A stretch of 64,000 bases of DNA, from positions 39,502 to 103,501 of the forward strand of contig JAOLZN010000002.1 in assembly GCA_028343855.1 (NCBI GenBank). The letters are read 5' to 3'. The DNA is from Candidatus Nitrosopumilus sp. (GTDB lineage Archaea; Thermoproteota; Nitrososphaeria; Nitrososphaerales; Nitrosopumilaceae). Positions 1 to 10,031 of this stretch are shown piece by piece; the first letter of the stretch is position 1, and the number at the start of each line of letters is the position of its first letter. The notes beneath the pieces are model-generated. The model saw only the letters and a program-made list of their open reading frames with translations, did not search any database and was not told the origin of the DNA. The position numbers and the translations under genes are program-made.

Positions 1-293
1 TATGTACATCTTCCATGCGGACATGCATATGGTTTTGGCATTAATGCTACCACTGATACTCCTGATGCTGTTTTTGCTGGTTTTCTTATTAGGACTTTTT
101 TTAATTTATCAAAATCAGAATCATTTACCGTTGATAATATTTCGTAATTTTTTGGAATTCGTTCTAATGAATATTTAGTACAAATTTTTATAATTTCTTC
201 TTTAACTTGTTTTTTAGTTGGTTCGTTTATTGTTAAAAGATTTTTTGTAATTTCAGTACATGCTTTGGATAATGCTGGATCTAATTTGTTCAT
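1..293 (-). CDS. elp3: Elp3-family radical SAM / tRNA uridine-34 acetyltransferase, N-terminal part only (runs off left edge)
   Basis: Minus-strand translation [20 protein letters not shown]...[28 protein letters not shown] matches the archaeal Elp3 N-terminus (KPxRTxSGVxVVAxMxKPxxCPHGxCxY). Confidence 0.85.
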   Translation of the reverse strand, partial: [97 protein letters not shown]

Positions 294-322
294 GTCTTCT
301 CTATGTTTTTCACTGTTAAAAT

Positions 323-1570
323 TTATTCTGATTTTTGTTCTACTGTTTTATTTGATTCGTTATTGTCATTTTTTTGCTCTTTTCTATATTCCATTTTCAA
401 CCAAATTGGTGTGATGATTGTTGTTACTGCTACCATGATTACTATTGTTGAATATACTTCTGATGTGAGAATTCCTGCTGTAACACCTACTCCTGCAACG
501 ATTAATCCTACTTCTCCTCTTGAAATCATACCAATACCTACTCTCATTCCTTGTGCCTTACTCTTCAAAAAGAACATTGCAGGTAATCCACAACCGCCCA
601 ATTTTGTTACAACTGCAATTATGATAACCACTGCACTTATCATTAAAATCTCAAAATTAACTGCTCTCAAGTCTACTTGTGCTCCAATGATTGCAAAGAA
701 CAATGGTGCAAAAATTAATCCTATTTTTCCAATATAGTTTTCAATTTTCTCAAATACTTTTGTGGTTGACAATGCCATTCCCACAGCAAACGCCCCTACT
801 ATCGGCGATAGTCCAATTGATCCTGCAAGTGCTGCTGCACCAAAGAACGACGCTGTCGCAATACCTTCTACACTGCCTTTTGCTTTCCATAATCTTGGTG
901 TAATTATTTTTGGTATTACTACTACTGCAACTACTAACATTATGACAAAGAATCCTAATACTTTCAAAATTGTAATTGTGACTTCTGTAATGTCTATGTT
1001 ATCTACTCCGCCATCTGATCCTGCAATTGACGATACCACTGATAATACTGCAATTGCTAAAATATCGTCTACTACTGCGGCACCTATGATTAATCTGGCT
1101 TCGGGTGTTTTGATTTTTCCAAATTCACTTAACACTTGAATTGAAATTGCAATACTTGTAGCTGTAAGTGCTGTTGCAATTAACATTGATTGCAATGCAT
1201 CAAATCCAAACATTTGGAAAACTGCTAATCCTGCAAAAAATGGAACAACTACTCCCAATGTTCCTACTGTAAACGACGCTTTCCCCCCTCTGAGGAATTC
1301 TTTTGGTGTCATTTCCAATCCTGCCATAAACAGAATTACGATTGCTCCCATTTCTCCTAGTATTCTTATTTCATCATTTATCTGAAGTAATTGTTTTCCG
1401 TCAATTACAAAAAACGCCCCTAATGCAAATGGACCAACAATCATTCCTGCTAATAATTCCCCTAATACAATTGGAAGTTTTAATCTGAGGAACAGCTCTG
1501 CCATTAATTTAGCTGCAAATAGAAGTATTCCAACTCCAATTATGGTCTCTATGAAATGGGCATCACTCAT
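323..1570 (-). CDS. Kef/CPA2-type cation:proton antiporter
   Basis: 415 aa, about 12 TM segments, LLFxAxLxAELxxRLxLPxVxGELLAGxxxGP motif. Confidence 0.9.
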   Translation of the reverse strand: MSDAHFIETIIGVGILLFAAKLMAELFLRLKLPIVLGELLAGMIVGPFALGAFFVIDGKQLLQINDEIRILGEMGAIVILFMAGLEMTPKEFLRGGKASFTVGTLGVVVPFFAGLAVFQMFGFDALQSMLIATALTATSIAISIQVLSEFGKIKTPEARLIIGAAVVDDILAIAVLSVVSSIAGSDGGVDNIDITEVTITILKVLGFFVIMLVVAVVVIPKIITPRLWKAKGSVEGIATASFFGAAALAGSIGLSPIVGAFAVGMALSTTKVFEKIENYIGKIGLIFAPLFFAIIGAQVDLRAVNFEILMISAVVIIIAVVTKLGGCGLPAMFFLKSKAQGMRVGIGMISRGEVGLIVAGVGVTAGILTSEVYSTIVIMVAVTTIITPIWLKMEYRKEQKNDNNESNKTVEQKSE

Positions 1571-1644
1571 TACTATCTAGTAAAATGAAAGAAATCTGTA
1601 ATATAAGATGATACCAAGGTAAAAATTATTTTATTGCTGTAAAA

Positions 1645-2667
1645 TTAAGCAATCTTAATTGAGTTTACTGAAACTCCTTTTTTAGAAATTACTTGACCTA
1701 TTTGCTGGCTTTTGATCTTATGTTTTTTAAATATTGATTCAATTTTACTGACTTGATCTTTTGGTGCCATTATGCAGAATCCCACTCCCATGTTGAAAGT
1801 TTTGTACATTTCTTCTGGTTTAACTCCTTGTTCTTCTACTAATCCCATTATTGGAGGTATTTTTGGAAGCGAATCTATTTCATAACCTATGTTTTTGAGG
1901 CGTAATAGTTTGGTAAATGATCCTCCTGTAATGTGGGCTAGTCCATTTATCTTACATTTTTGATTAATCTCAAGAACTGGATTTGTATATATTTCTGTAG
2001 GTTTTAGTAATGCATCTCCAATCGTTCCAACTCCTTTCACTTTGTCTTTAACTGAATATTTTGTCAGCAAAGCTTTTCTTGCAAGTGAATATCCGTTTGA
2101 ATGAATTCCTGAACTACTTACACCAATAATTACATCACCTGTTTTTATTTTATTTCCTAAGATGATGTCTTTTTTTTCTACTAATCCTACTACCATTCCA
2201 GCTAAATCAAATGCAAATCCTTTTCCTTCTATTACGTCTGGCATGATTGCAGTTTCTCCACCCACAATTGGCATCAAAGATTTTTTTGCTCCTTTTACTA
2301 ATCCTTCTACAATTTTTTTAAATATTGGTACATCGTTTTTATTTGCTGCAATATAATCTACAAATGATATTGGTGTTGCGCCAATACAAATTATATCATT
2401 TACATTCATTGCAACACAATCAATTCCTATTGTGTTATATTTTTTCATCATGTTTGCAATTACAACTTTAGTTCCTACTCCGTCAGTATGTGTTGCCAAC
2501 ATTTTTCCTCCTGGAATTTCTACAATTCCTGCATAATGTCCAAACCCATGAGCTATCTTTGCTTTTTTCTGAAGTTTATGAGTTGATGTAATTAATTTTC
2601 CAATGGCTTTTTGACTTTGCTTGATTTTTGAAATGTCTACTCCTGCTTTTTTGTAAGTTAAAGCCAT
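1645..2667 (-). CDS. purM: Phosphoribosylformylglycinamidine cyclo-ligase
   Basis: 340 aa; TYKKAGVDI, GVGTKVVIA, GIDCVAMNVNDI, GGETAIMPDV, HITGGSF motifs. Confidence 0.95.
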   Translation of the reverse strand: MALTYKKAGVDISKIKQSQKAIGKLITSTHKLQKKAKIAHGFGHYAGIVEIPGGKMLATHTDGVGTKVVIANMMKKYNTIGIDCVAMNVNDIICIGATPISFVDYIAANKNDVPIFKKIVEGLVKGAKKSLMPIVGGETAIMPDVIEGKGFAFDLAGMVVGLVEKKDIILGNKIKTGDVIIGVSSSGIHSNGYSLARKALLTKYSVKDKVKGVGTIGDALLKPTEIYTNPVLEINQKCKINGLAHITGGSFTKLLRLKNIGYEIDSLPKIPPIMGLVEEQGVKPEEMYKTFNMGVGFCIMAPKDQVSKIESIFKKHKIKSQQIGQVISKKGVSVNSIKIA

Positions 2668-2715
2668 AGTTTGTTCCGCATTTATTATGAATAAAAGAAT
2701 TTGCCTATAGTTCGA

Positions 2716-3450
2716 TCACATATACATTCCAGATATTTCTTCTCTATGCTCTACATATTTCTGAGATAATTCGCTGAATTCTGAATGAATTCTTTCTTTT
2801 TCTTTTTGAAGTTCTGTTGTGTCTATCTCCATTTCATAAAACCTGTTTAATGCTTCAATTAATGTTGCAGCTGCGCCTGAATCTGGCTCTATTTTGTTGG
2901 CTTTTGCCAATAGTGTTAAACCTTGGATTTCTCTTACTAGACATTCATTTAGTATGCCTCCTGGAATTCCTGTGATGAATCCTTGAGGAATTAAACTGAT
3001 ATCCTTGTCTGCCATTGTTCTGACTAAATCTTCTTCTGCTGCACAATATGCTTTATCATCGTGTTCTGTACTTGCAACTCCATCTAAAATCACTATTTCT
3101 TTTGATCCATTATTTTCTGCCCAATCTAGAATTGATGATACCAGTGAATACAACCCTTCCATTCTTAATGTAATTTCACAAATTATGGCGCATACTGTCC
3201 CTTCTGAATTTGCATAAAATCTAAATGGATGACGTAGTCTTCCTCTCATGAAAACTGTTGATGGTGGAAGATATTTTGATCTCATCACTGCAATTTCTGT
3301 CATTTTTAATTCTGTGATTATGTGATTAATTGCTAATGGACCTACAAGTCCTGCACCTACAAATCCTGCAAAAATTATTGGACTTTTTAATTCTGTTTTC
3401 TTAATTGTAAATATTTCAGCTTCTGGGAATCCTTTTTGCACAGTTTGCAT
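2716..3450 (-). CDS. PAC2-family protein (proteasome assembly chaperone-like)
   Basis: 244 aa; GFxGAGLVGPLAINHII and GFITGIPGGILNE typical of archaeal PAC2. Confidence 0.85.
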   Translation of the reverse strand: MQTVQKGFPEAEIFTIKKTELKSPIIFAGFVGAGLVGPLAINHIITELKMTEIAVMRSKYLPPSTVFMRGRLRHPFRFYANSEGTVCAIICEITLRMEGLYSLVSSILDWAENNGSKEIVILDGVASTEHDDKAYCAAEEDLVRTMADKDISLIPQGFITGIPGGILNECLVREIQGLTLLAKANKIEPDSGAAATLIEALNRFYEMEIDTTELQKEKERIHSEFSELSQKYVEHREEISGMYM

Positions 3451-3462
3451 CTAATGCTCTGT

Positions 3463-3807
3463 CTAATTACTTTTTTGCATAAATAGATTTAACATTAGTC
3501 TTCCCTTATCTGTAATTGTGTAAATTACATTTGGACCCACTGCTTCTTTTTCAATGAAGTTATAGTCCACACAAAGATGTAGGTAATTCAAAAATGATTT
3601 TTTCATTCTAATTTTTGATTTAGAATATAGATGTGAAAATGTCATTGGATTTCCTTTTAGTTGATATAACAACTTTAACAAAGATAACGTGCTGAAATCT
3701 CTGGTTCTTGCTTTTACTGCGTCTAGAATTTGCTCTTCTCTTTTTATGATGAAGTCTTCAAATTGATCTGCCACTTCTAGTGGGACATAAGTTAGTCTTG
3801 CTTTCAT
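3463..3807 (-). CDS. Winged-helix DNA-binding protein
   Basis: 114 aa; SLLKLLYQLKGNPMTFSHLYSKSKI...YTITDKGRLML pattern of archaeal wHTH regulators. Confidence 0.7.
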   Translation of the reverse strand: MKARLTYVPLEVADQFEDFIIKREEQILDAVKARTRDFSTLSLLKLLYQLKGNPMTFSHLYSKSKIRMKKSFLNYLHLCVDYNFIEKEAVGPNVIYTITDKGRLMLNLFMQKSN

Positions 3808-4034
3808 TATACTGTATGGTACGGTACATTACCTTATTAGTCTTTGACTTGTTTATTTTTGATCCATCTGAGTAGTTTTTTTACACCTACTTTTGTTATT
3901 TTTTAGATTTTACACTGTATAATTGAGGCTAAATTTTCAAAATTGTTTATTTTTTTGAACTTAACTTGAATTGGTACATTTGTAAAAATATAGTGAATCA
4001 TCTCCTTTAAACAACCAATATCTGACATTTTGTT

Positions 4035-4970
4035 GTGGAAGTCATACTAAGCTCTGTATTACTGATCATTGGTTTGCTAATGTTATGTTTTGGTGGAAAT
4101 TGGTTAGTTAACGGTGGTGTGGGAATTGCTAAAAAATTTCGTATTAGTAATCTTGTAATTGGTATGACTATTGTTGCATATGGAACATCTACTCCTGAAC
4201 TTGCTGCAAGCATTGCAGCTGCAGGAGATCATAGTGCAATAATTTTAGGAAATATTGTTGGAAGTAATATTGCAAATGTTGGAATGGTCATTGGTGTTGC
4301 CGCAATTCTTGTTCCACTTGCAATTCAAAAATCTGTATTACGAAAAGAAATACCTATAATGTTGGGTGTTTCTATGTTACTTGTTTTACTTTCTATAGAT
4401 GGTGAAATTTCTCAATATGATGGTGCTTTACTTCTTGTCGGATTGGGTGTGTTTGCATTTTACACATTTAGGGATGCATTGAAACAACGAATAAAAACTG
4501 AAAATACTTTTGAAAATACTTCAAACAATATTTATCTAAAATCTTTTGGATTGATTGCAATTGGTATTGTTGTGTTGTATATTGGTGCTATACTTACAGT
4601 TGATAATGCTGTAATAATTGCAACCGAATTTGGTTTATCTGAAAAAATTATTGGATTGACTGTAATTGCAATTGGAACTTCTCTTCCTGAATTAATTACT
4701 TCAATAATTGCAATACGTAAGGGTCATAGTGAAATTGGAATTGGCAATATTATTGGAAGTAATATTTACAATATATTGATGATAATGGGAGTTGGCGCGG
4801 CCCTTGGAGGAGTTTTGATTACTGCTGATGTTTATGTAGATTATGCTATTATGATTATTTTTAGTCTATCATTACTAATTGGATTAAAAACTAAAATAAT
4901 TAACCGAACTATGGGTATAATTCTGGTTACTGGTTATATTTTGTATCTAGTAACCACATTTTTTAAATAA
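4035..4970 (+). CDS. Calcium/sodium antiporter (CaCA family, YrbG-like)
   Basis: Duplicated alpha motifs GTSTPELAASIAA...GNIVGSNIANVG and GTSLPELITSIIA...GNIIGSNIYNIL. Confidence 0.93.
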   Translation: MEVILSSVLLIIGLLMLCFGGNWLVNGGVGIAKKFRISNLVIGMTIVAYGTSTPELAASIAAAGDHSAIILGNIVGSNIANVGMVIGVAAILVPLAIQKSVLRKEIPIMLGVSMLLVLLSIDGEISQYDGALLLVGLGVFAFYTFRDALKQRIKTENTFENTSNNIYLKSFGLIAIGIVVLYIGAILTVDNAVIIATEFGLSEKIIGLTVIAIGTSLPELITSIIAIRKGHSEIGIGNIIGSNIYNILMIMGVGAALGGVLITADVYVDYAIMIIFSLSLLIGLKTKIINRTMGIILVTGYILYLVTTFFK

Positions 4971-4989
4971 TTATGGCTAAATTTCTACT

Positions 4990-6351
4990 TTAAATTGAAT
5001 TAACTGCAATATTTTCAACTTTAATTGATGGGGTAATTGATGGTAGTGAGGCCCATTGCATAACTCTTCTTTGATCGTTACCAATATCTGAAATGTTTTC
5101 CAAAAGATTTGGAAGATTATGTATTATTCTTACTGATTTTCCAGGTCCCACTATTTCGCCATTTTTTATAACTTGTATTCCACTTCTTGCAGTACATGAG
5201 AAATCCCCTTTGATTGGATTTACTGCATATGTATACCATAATCTTCCGATTAACAACCCATGTTTTGTTTCTTTAATCATATCTTCTTGTGATGTGCTGC
5301 CAGATGTAACTATAAGATTATGTGGAGCTGAAATTGGAATTGGTTCTGCACTTCTTCCCATTGGGGATCCCATTCGTATTGCATTACCTGTTGATTGTTT
5401 TTTATTTTCTTTGTAACTGTCATAAATATTTGAAAAAGTATTTTCAAATAATCCATTTTTAATTAATTTTATTTTTTTTGTTTTTGTTCCTTCATCATCA
5501 ATTGATTTTGTTCCAACTCCTTCTGGAATGTGTGGATCATCTATTAAATTGAATTCTTCAGTTGAAATTCTTCCTTTAAATTTATTTGAAAAACAACTTT
5601 TTTTTTCTTTAAATGTTTTAAAATTAAAATTTGCTGCTACCACAAATGCTAGTAATTCTCCTACTGAATAAGGATCAAAAATTATAGAATATGTGTCTGA
5701 ATTAATTTTTTTTGGATTGATTGAATTTATACACATTTTTTTTGCATCTATTCCAATTTGTTCTGAATAAAATTTTGATAATGTTCTGCCACATGCATGA
5801 CCAATCCCTGAAACTGGTAATTTTCCTTGTTCTGATTCTGCATTAATTATACCTGAAATGTATGTGGATTCATTATTGAAATTAAGCCCACTAGAATTAT
5901 TTAGTTCAAAATTTTCATAGACAATATTTAATGAACCTGTAATTGTGTCTATTTTCTTATTTTCAGATGAATTAATCATACTTTGAGCGATATCCGTTGC
6001 TTTTGTACCTGAAATTAGTTTTAATTTTTCATCAAATGTTCCTTCCAATTCTGTAATTTTTTTCTTATCTGGTAACCCTTTCCAAAATTCTCTAGGTTTC
6101 ACTTTTTGGAGGACTTTTGTACCTTTTGTTATTGATTCTGTAATTTTTTCTTTATTTGTTGTTTGTATCGATGCAATTTTTTTTTGATGAATTAATCTTA
6201 TGCCATAATTTTCATCAAAATTTTGTTTAATTTCTACAATCTCTGAATCTGTAATTCTTACTGTTGTAATGTTTTTTTTAATACTAACAATTTCACATTC
6301 ATCTATGGATATATTTTTTGCATGTGTTATTGCCTTTTCTAAGGCTGACAA
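4990..6351 (-). CDS. TldE/PmbA-like metallopeptidase-family protein
   Basis: 453 aa; TldD/PmbA-type C-terminal core (GRLWYTYAVNPIKGDFSCTARSGIQVIKNGEIVGP); abuts cofH. Confidence 0.8.
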   Translation of the reverse strand: MSALEKAITHAKNISIDECEIVSIKKNITTVRITDSEIVEIKQNFDENYGIRLIHQKKIASIQTTNKEKITESITKGTKVLQKVKPREFWKGLPDKKKITELEGTFDEKLKLISGTKATDIAQSMINSSENKKIDTITGSLNIVYENFELNNSSGLNFNNESTYISGIINAESEQGKLPVSGIGHACGRTLSKFYSEQIGIDAKKMCINSINPKKINSDTYSIIFDPYSVGELLAFVVAANFNFKTFKEKKSCFSNKFKGRISTEEFNLIDDPHIPEGVGTKSIDDEGTKTKKIKLIKNGLFENTFSNIYDSYKENKKQSTGNAIRMGSPMGRSAEPIPISAPHNLIVTSGSTSQEDMIKETKHGLLIGRLWYTYAVNPIKGDFSCTARSGIQVIKNGEIVGPGKSVRIIHNLPNLLENISDIGNDQRRVMQWASLPSITPSIKVENIAVNSI

Positions 6352-7617
6352 TTATTCTTCTCTGGGGTTTTTATATCTAAATTTATTAATTTTAATTAAT
6401 TCTGCATATGATCCAAATTGTGAATAATCTGTAATTTTATCTAATCCCTCTTCTGTTTCATTTTCTGTTTCAAACTTTTTTAACATTTTATATTGTGTAT
6501 TTCTTTCAGCTGGAATTCTTCCTATCTCTCTTGCCATTCGTCTGATTTCTTTTGGTCTTAATAATTGTCCATATTCTGAACCTGCTGATGTGGATATACT
6601 TTCATTGATTAAAGTACCTCCAAAATCATTTGCTCCCCACATTAGTAATAGTTGTGACATTTTTTGACCTTCTTTTACCCATGACATCTGAATGTTATCT
6701 ATTGAATTATTAAACATGATTCTTGCAATTGCATGTGTAAGTAATACATCATTACCACTTCCTCCTTGTTGTATTCCTTCATGCAATTGATGTTTGTACA
6801 TTGGTGCTTCTGAATGAACAAAATTTAGTGGAACAAATTCTGTAAATCCTCCTGTCTCTTTTTGAATTTCTCTTAATTTTTCCATGTGTTTGACTCTTTG
6901 TTCAAGTGTTTCTAAATGACCAAACATCATAGTGGATGTTGTATTAATTCCAATTTTATGGGCCCCTTTAATGACTTGTTCCCATTGTTCTACTGTAATT
7001 CTCCCTGGTGAAATTTTATCTCTTAATTCTTGATCTAATATTTCAGCTGATGTTCCTGGTAATGTATTGACTCCTGCATCTTTCATTCTTTTAAGAAATT
7101 CTTCAATTGAAATATTTGATCTAGTTGCACCGTATAGTATCTCTTCTGGTGAAAACCCATGAATGTGTATATCTGGAATTTCTTTTTTAATTTCTCTACA
7201 AATATTTTCATACAAATCTTTTTTCATGTCTGGAGGTAATCCTGCCTGAATACAGACTTCAGTTGCACCTAAATTATGAGCCTCTTTTGCTCTACGTACA
7301 ATTTCATCTGTTGGTAGAAAATATCCTTCTTCTTCTCTGAAATCTCTACTAAATGCACAAAAACCACATTGTTTGATGCAGACATTTGTAAAATTGATAT
7401 TTCTATTTACTACATAAGAAACAACGTTTCCTACCCTCCTTTTTCGTAATTCATCAGCAACTAACCCTACTAGGTGAAAATCAATTCCTTTAGTCTTGTA
7501 TAGAATTAATGCATCTTCAGCTGAAATTTCTTTTTCATCTAATGAATTGTTTAAAATTTCAGACACAATTGGGTCTGCATTTTTAAACAGTGAATCCATG
7601 TTAATTGTCATCTCCAA
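6352..7617 (-). CDS. cofH: 5-amino-6-(D-ribitylamino)uracil--L-tyrosine 4-hydroxyphenyl transferase (FO synthase subunit 2)
   Basis: Radical SAM CIKQCGFCAFSR; paired with cofG. Confidence 0.92.
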   Translation of the reverse strand: MEMTINMDSLFKNADPIVSEILNNSLDEKEISAEDALILYKTKGIDFHLVGLVADELRKRRVGNVVSYVVNRNINFTNVCIKQCGFCAFSRDFREEEGYFLPTDEIVRRAKEAHNLGATEVCIQAGLPPDMKKDLYENICREIKKEIPDIHIHGFSPEEILYGATRSNISIEEFLKRMKDAGVNTLPGTSAEILDQELRDKISPGRITVEQWEQVIKGAHKIGINTTSTMMFGHLETLEQRVKHMEKLREIQKETGGFTEFVPLNFVHSEAPMYKHQLHEGIQQGGSGNDVLLTHAIARIMFNNSIDNIQMSWVKEGQKMSQLLLMWGANDFGGTLINESISTSAGSEYGQLLRPKEIRRMAREIGRIPAERNTQYKMLKKFETENETEEGLDKITDYSQFGSYAELIKINKFRYKNPREE

Positions 7618-8777
7618 TATCCTTCCTTAACGTACCCTTCTTCATTTTGAATCACTGCTATTTTATCCCTTAACTTTTTACTAATAAAAGAAAAGAATTC
7701 TGGATAGATTGGGAATCTACACTTCAAATCAAATCCTGCTTTTTTTGAATTACTTTCAACTTTGTTAATTTCTGGCCATGAAAATTCTGGATTCACAAAA
7801 TCTGGTGTTAATGGTGAAATTCCTCCCCAATCATTGATCCCTACTTGTAAGAAACTTTGATATGATTTTGGAGATAAATTTGGTGGAATTTGAATATTCA
7901 TTTCTGGCATTATGATTCGTGATAATGCTACAATTTTTTTAAAATATTCTTCATTAGCTGATGGAGTATCTTTCATAATTGTGTCTGATTTAGGTTGAAA
8001 ATTTTGTAGAATTACTTCTTGAATATTTCCATATTTTTTATGTAGTTCTTTAATTGCCAATATGGAATCTATTATTTCCTCAATTGTTTCTCCAATACCT
8101 ACAAGAATTCCTGTAGTCATTGGAATTTTTAATTTACCTGAATTCTCTAAAATTTTTAATCTAGTTTGTGGTTTTTTACTTGCAGCCAAATAATGTGGCA
8201 TTCCTTTTTTTGTTAATCTTTCACTGACATTTTCTAACATTATTCCCATTGATACATTGGTTTTCTTTAATTCCTTCATTTCTTCAAAGTTCAAATTCCC
8301 TGCATTTGTATGTGGAAATAATCCTAATTCTAATGCTATTTCTGATGAATGTACTAAATACTCTGTTGTACTTTTAAATCCATTTTCTTTTAGCCATTCT
8401 TGCGCTTCTGGGTATTTTTTTTCTGGTTGTTCTCCTGTAACAAAAAGTGCTTCTACACATTTGTATTTTTTTGCTAATTCTAGTACTTGATTAATTTGTT
8501 GTTTTGACATAAGAGAAATTTTCTCATCTCCTGGTTCTGCTTTGTATGTGCAGTATGAACAAGTATCCTTACAAAGATTAATTATATTCAAAAATGCTTT
8601 TTTTGAAAATGTAACTGTATTTCCTTTATTCTTAATTCTTAATTCTTGTGCAGTTAAAAAAAGATCATTTGGACTTTGAATTGATTTTTGATAAATTTCT
8701 ATAATTTCTTGACGCGTAATTGATTTATTTTCTAATACGTTGTTAAGAATCTCAGATTTTAATATCAAATTAGTCAT
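7608..8777 (-). CDS. cofG: 7,8-didemethyl-8-hydroxy-5-deazariboflavin synthase (FO synthase subunit 1)
   Basis: Radical SAM LCKDTCSYCTYK; NDWGGISPLTPDFVNPE. Confidence 0.92.
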   Translation of the reverse strand: MTNLILKSEILNNVLENKSITRQEIIEIYQKSIQSPNDLFLTAQELRIKNKGNTVTFSKKAFLNIINLCKDTCSYCTYKAEPGDEKISLMSKQQINQVLELAKKYKCVEALFVTGEQPEKKYPEAQEWLKENGFKSTTEYLVHSSEIALELGLFPHTNAGNLNFEEMKELKKTNVSMGIMLENVSERLTKKGMPHYLAASKKPQTRLKILENSGKLKIPMTTGILVGIGETIEEIIDSILAIKELHKKYGNIQEVILQNFQPKSDTIMKDTPSANEEYFKKIVALSRIIMPEMNIQIPPNLSPKSYQSFLQVGINDWGGISPLTPDFVNPEFSWPEINKVESNSKKAGFDLKCRFPIYPEFFSFISKKLRDKIAVIQNEEGYVKEGYWR

Positions 8778-8824
8778 TAAGAGAATTTTTTAGTAGATGT
8801 ATTTATGCTTGTATCTATTTTTTT

Positions 8825-9988
8825 TCAATTTGGTCTTTCTTGAAGGACTATTGTGACATTTGTAGTTCTGCCGTCTCTCAAAATTTCTAAGTTCATTTCA
8901 TCTCCAACTGTTTTAACTCTTTGAAGATGGATCAAAATATCATCTATTTTTCTAACATCCATTCCATCTACTGCCATGATTACATCCCCTCCAATTGAAT
9001 ATTCTCTTCCATCAACTTTTACGGTTTTATTTGAACCAATTAATCCTGCATCTGATGCTGGACTGTTTTCCACTACTGTGATGATTAGAAATCCTAATGC
9101 ATCATTCAATCCTAATACTTTGGCCATATCTGGATCAATATCTCTGCCTGAAATTCCAATCCATGGATGTTTGTATTCTCCTTCACTGATCAACGTTGGA
9201 ACAATTTTTGCAACTGTTTGCGATGGGATAGCAAATCCTACTCCTGTAAATTCTCCTGTCCTGGATTGAATTGCTGTATTAATTCCTACAATATCTCCTC
9301 TCATGTTTAATAATGGTCCACCTGAATTTCCTGGATTAATTGCTGCATCTGTTTGAATTACATCTGGAATAGAATATCCAGAACCTGATGGTAGTAATCT
9401 TCCCATTTGACTTATTATTCCTGATGTCATAGAGCCTGATAATCCAAATGGATTACCTATTGCTGTAATTGGTTCACCGACTTGTAGGTTAGATGAATCT
9501 CCAAGCGATAATGGTTTTAATAATTTTAAATCCGCATTAACTTTAATCACTCCTATGTCTGTATATTCATCAATTCCAATTATTTCTGCATTATATGATC
9601 TTCCATCTAAAAATGTGACAATTGTTTTTGTTGAATCCTCTATTACATGTGCATTCGTAATTATATGCCCTTTTTTATCAAACACAAACCCTGATCCAAC
9701 ACCTCCTATTTCATCACCTGTTTGATTTCTTTGGGTGTTTACTCTGACAACTCCTGGTTCTGATTTTTCAAAAATATCAATTAATGATAGTGTTTTTGAT
9801 TCTTCTAAAATTAAATTGTTAATTGTATCTATTTGATTTTGAACTTGAATTTCATTTTCATTAATTTGATTTTGCATTTGTTTTGTAGTTTCATCTGTTC
9901 CCATTGGAATTATGAATAGTGCTGAAAATATGATAAATACACTAACACTGCCTACTGTAATTCCTACAAATATTCCTGATTTGTCCAT
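8825..9988 (-). CDS. Membrane-anchored trypsin-like serine protease with PDZ domain (HtrA/DegP-like)
   Basis: Triad contexts ITNAHVI, DIGVIKV, NPGNSGGPL; C-terminal PDZ; N-terminal TM. Confidence 0.93.
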   Translation of the reverse strand: MDKSGIFVGITVGSVSVFIIFSALFIIPMGTDETTKQMQNQINENEIQVQNQIDTINNLILEESKTLSLIDIFEKSEPGVVRVNTQRNQTGDEIGGVGSGFVFDKKGHIITNAHVIEDSTKTIVTFLDGRSYNAEIIGIDEYTDIGVIKVNADLKLLKPLSLGDSSNLQVGEPITAIGNPFGLSGSMTSGIISQMGRLLPSGSGYSIPDVIQTDAAINPGNSGGPLLNMRGDIVGINTAIQSRTGEFTGVGFAIPSQTVAKIVPTLISEGEYKHPWIGISGRDIDPDMAKVLGLNDALGFLIITVVENSPASDAGLIGSNKTVKVDGREYSIGGDVIMAVDGMDVRKIDDILIHLQRVKTVGDEMNLEILRDGRTTNVTIVLQERPN

Positions 9989-10031
9989 GAAACCATTTTC
10001 AGTTCATTTGTATGTAAAAGTATTCTTTTTT

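Noticed and set aside
303-737. Plus-strand ORF 303-737 (and 691-903, 762-1139)
   Set aside because: Antisense to a clear Kef-type antiporter; no coding signature.
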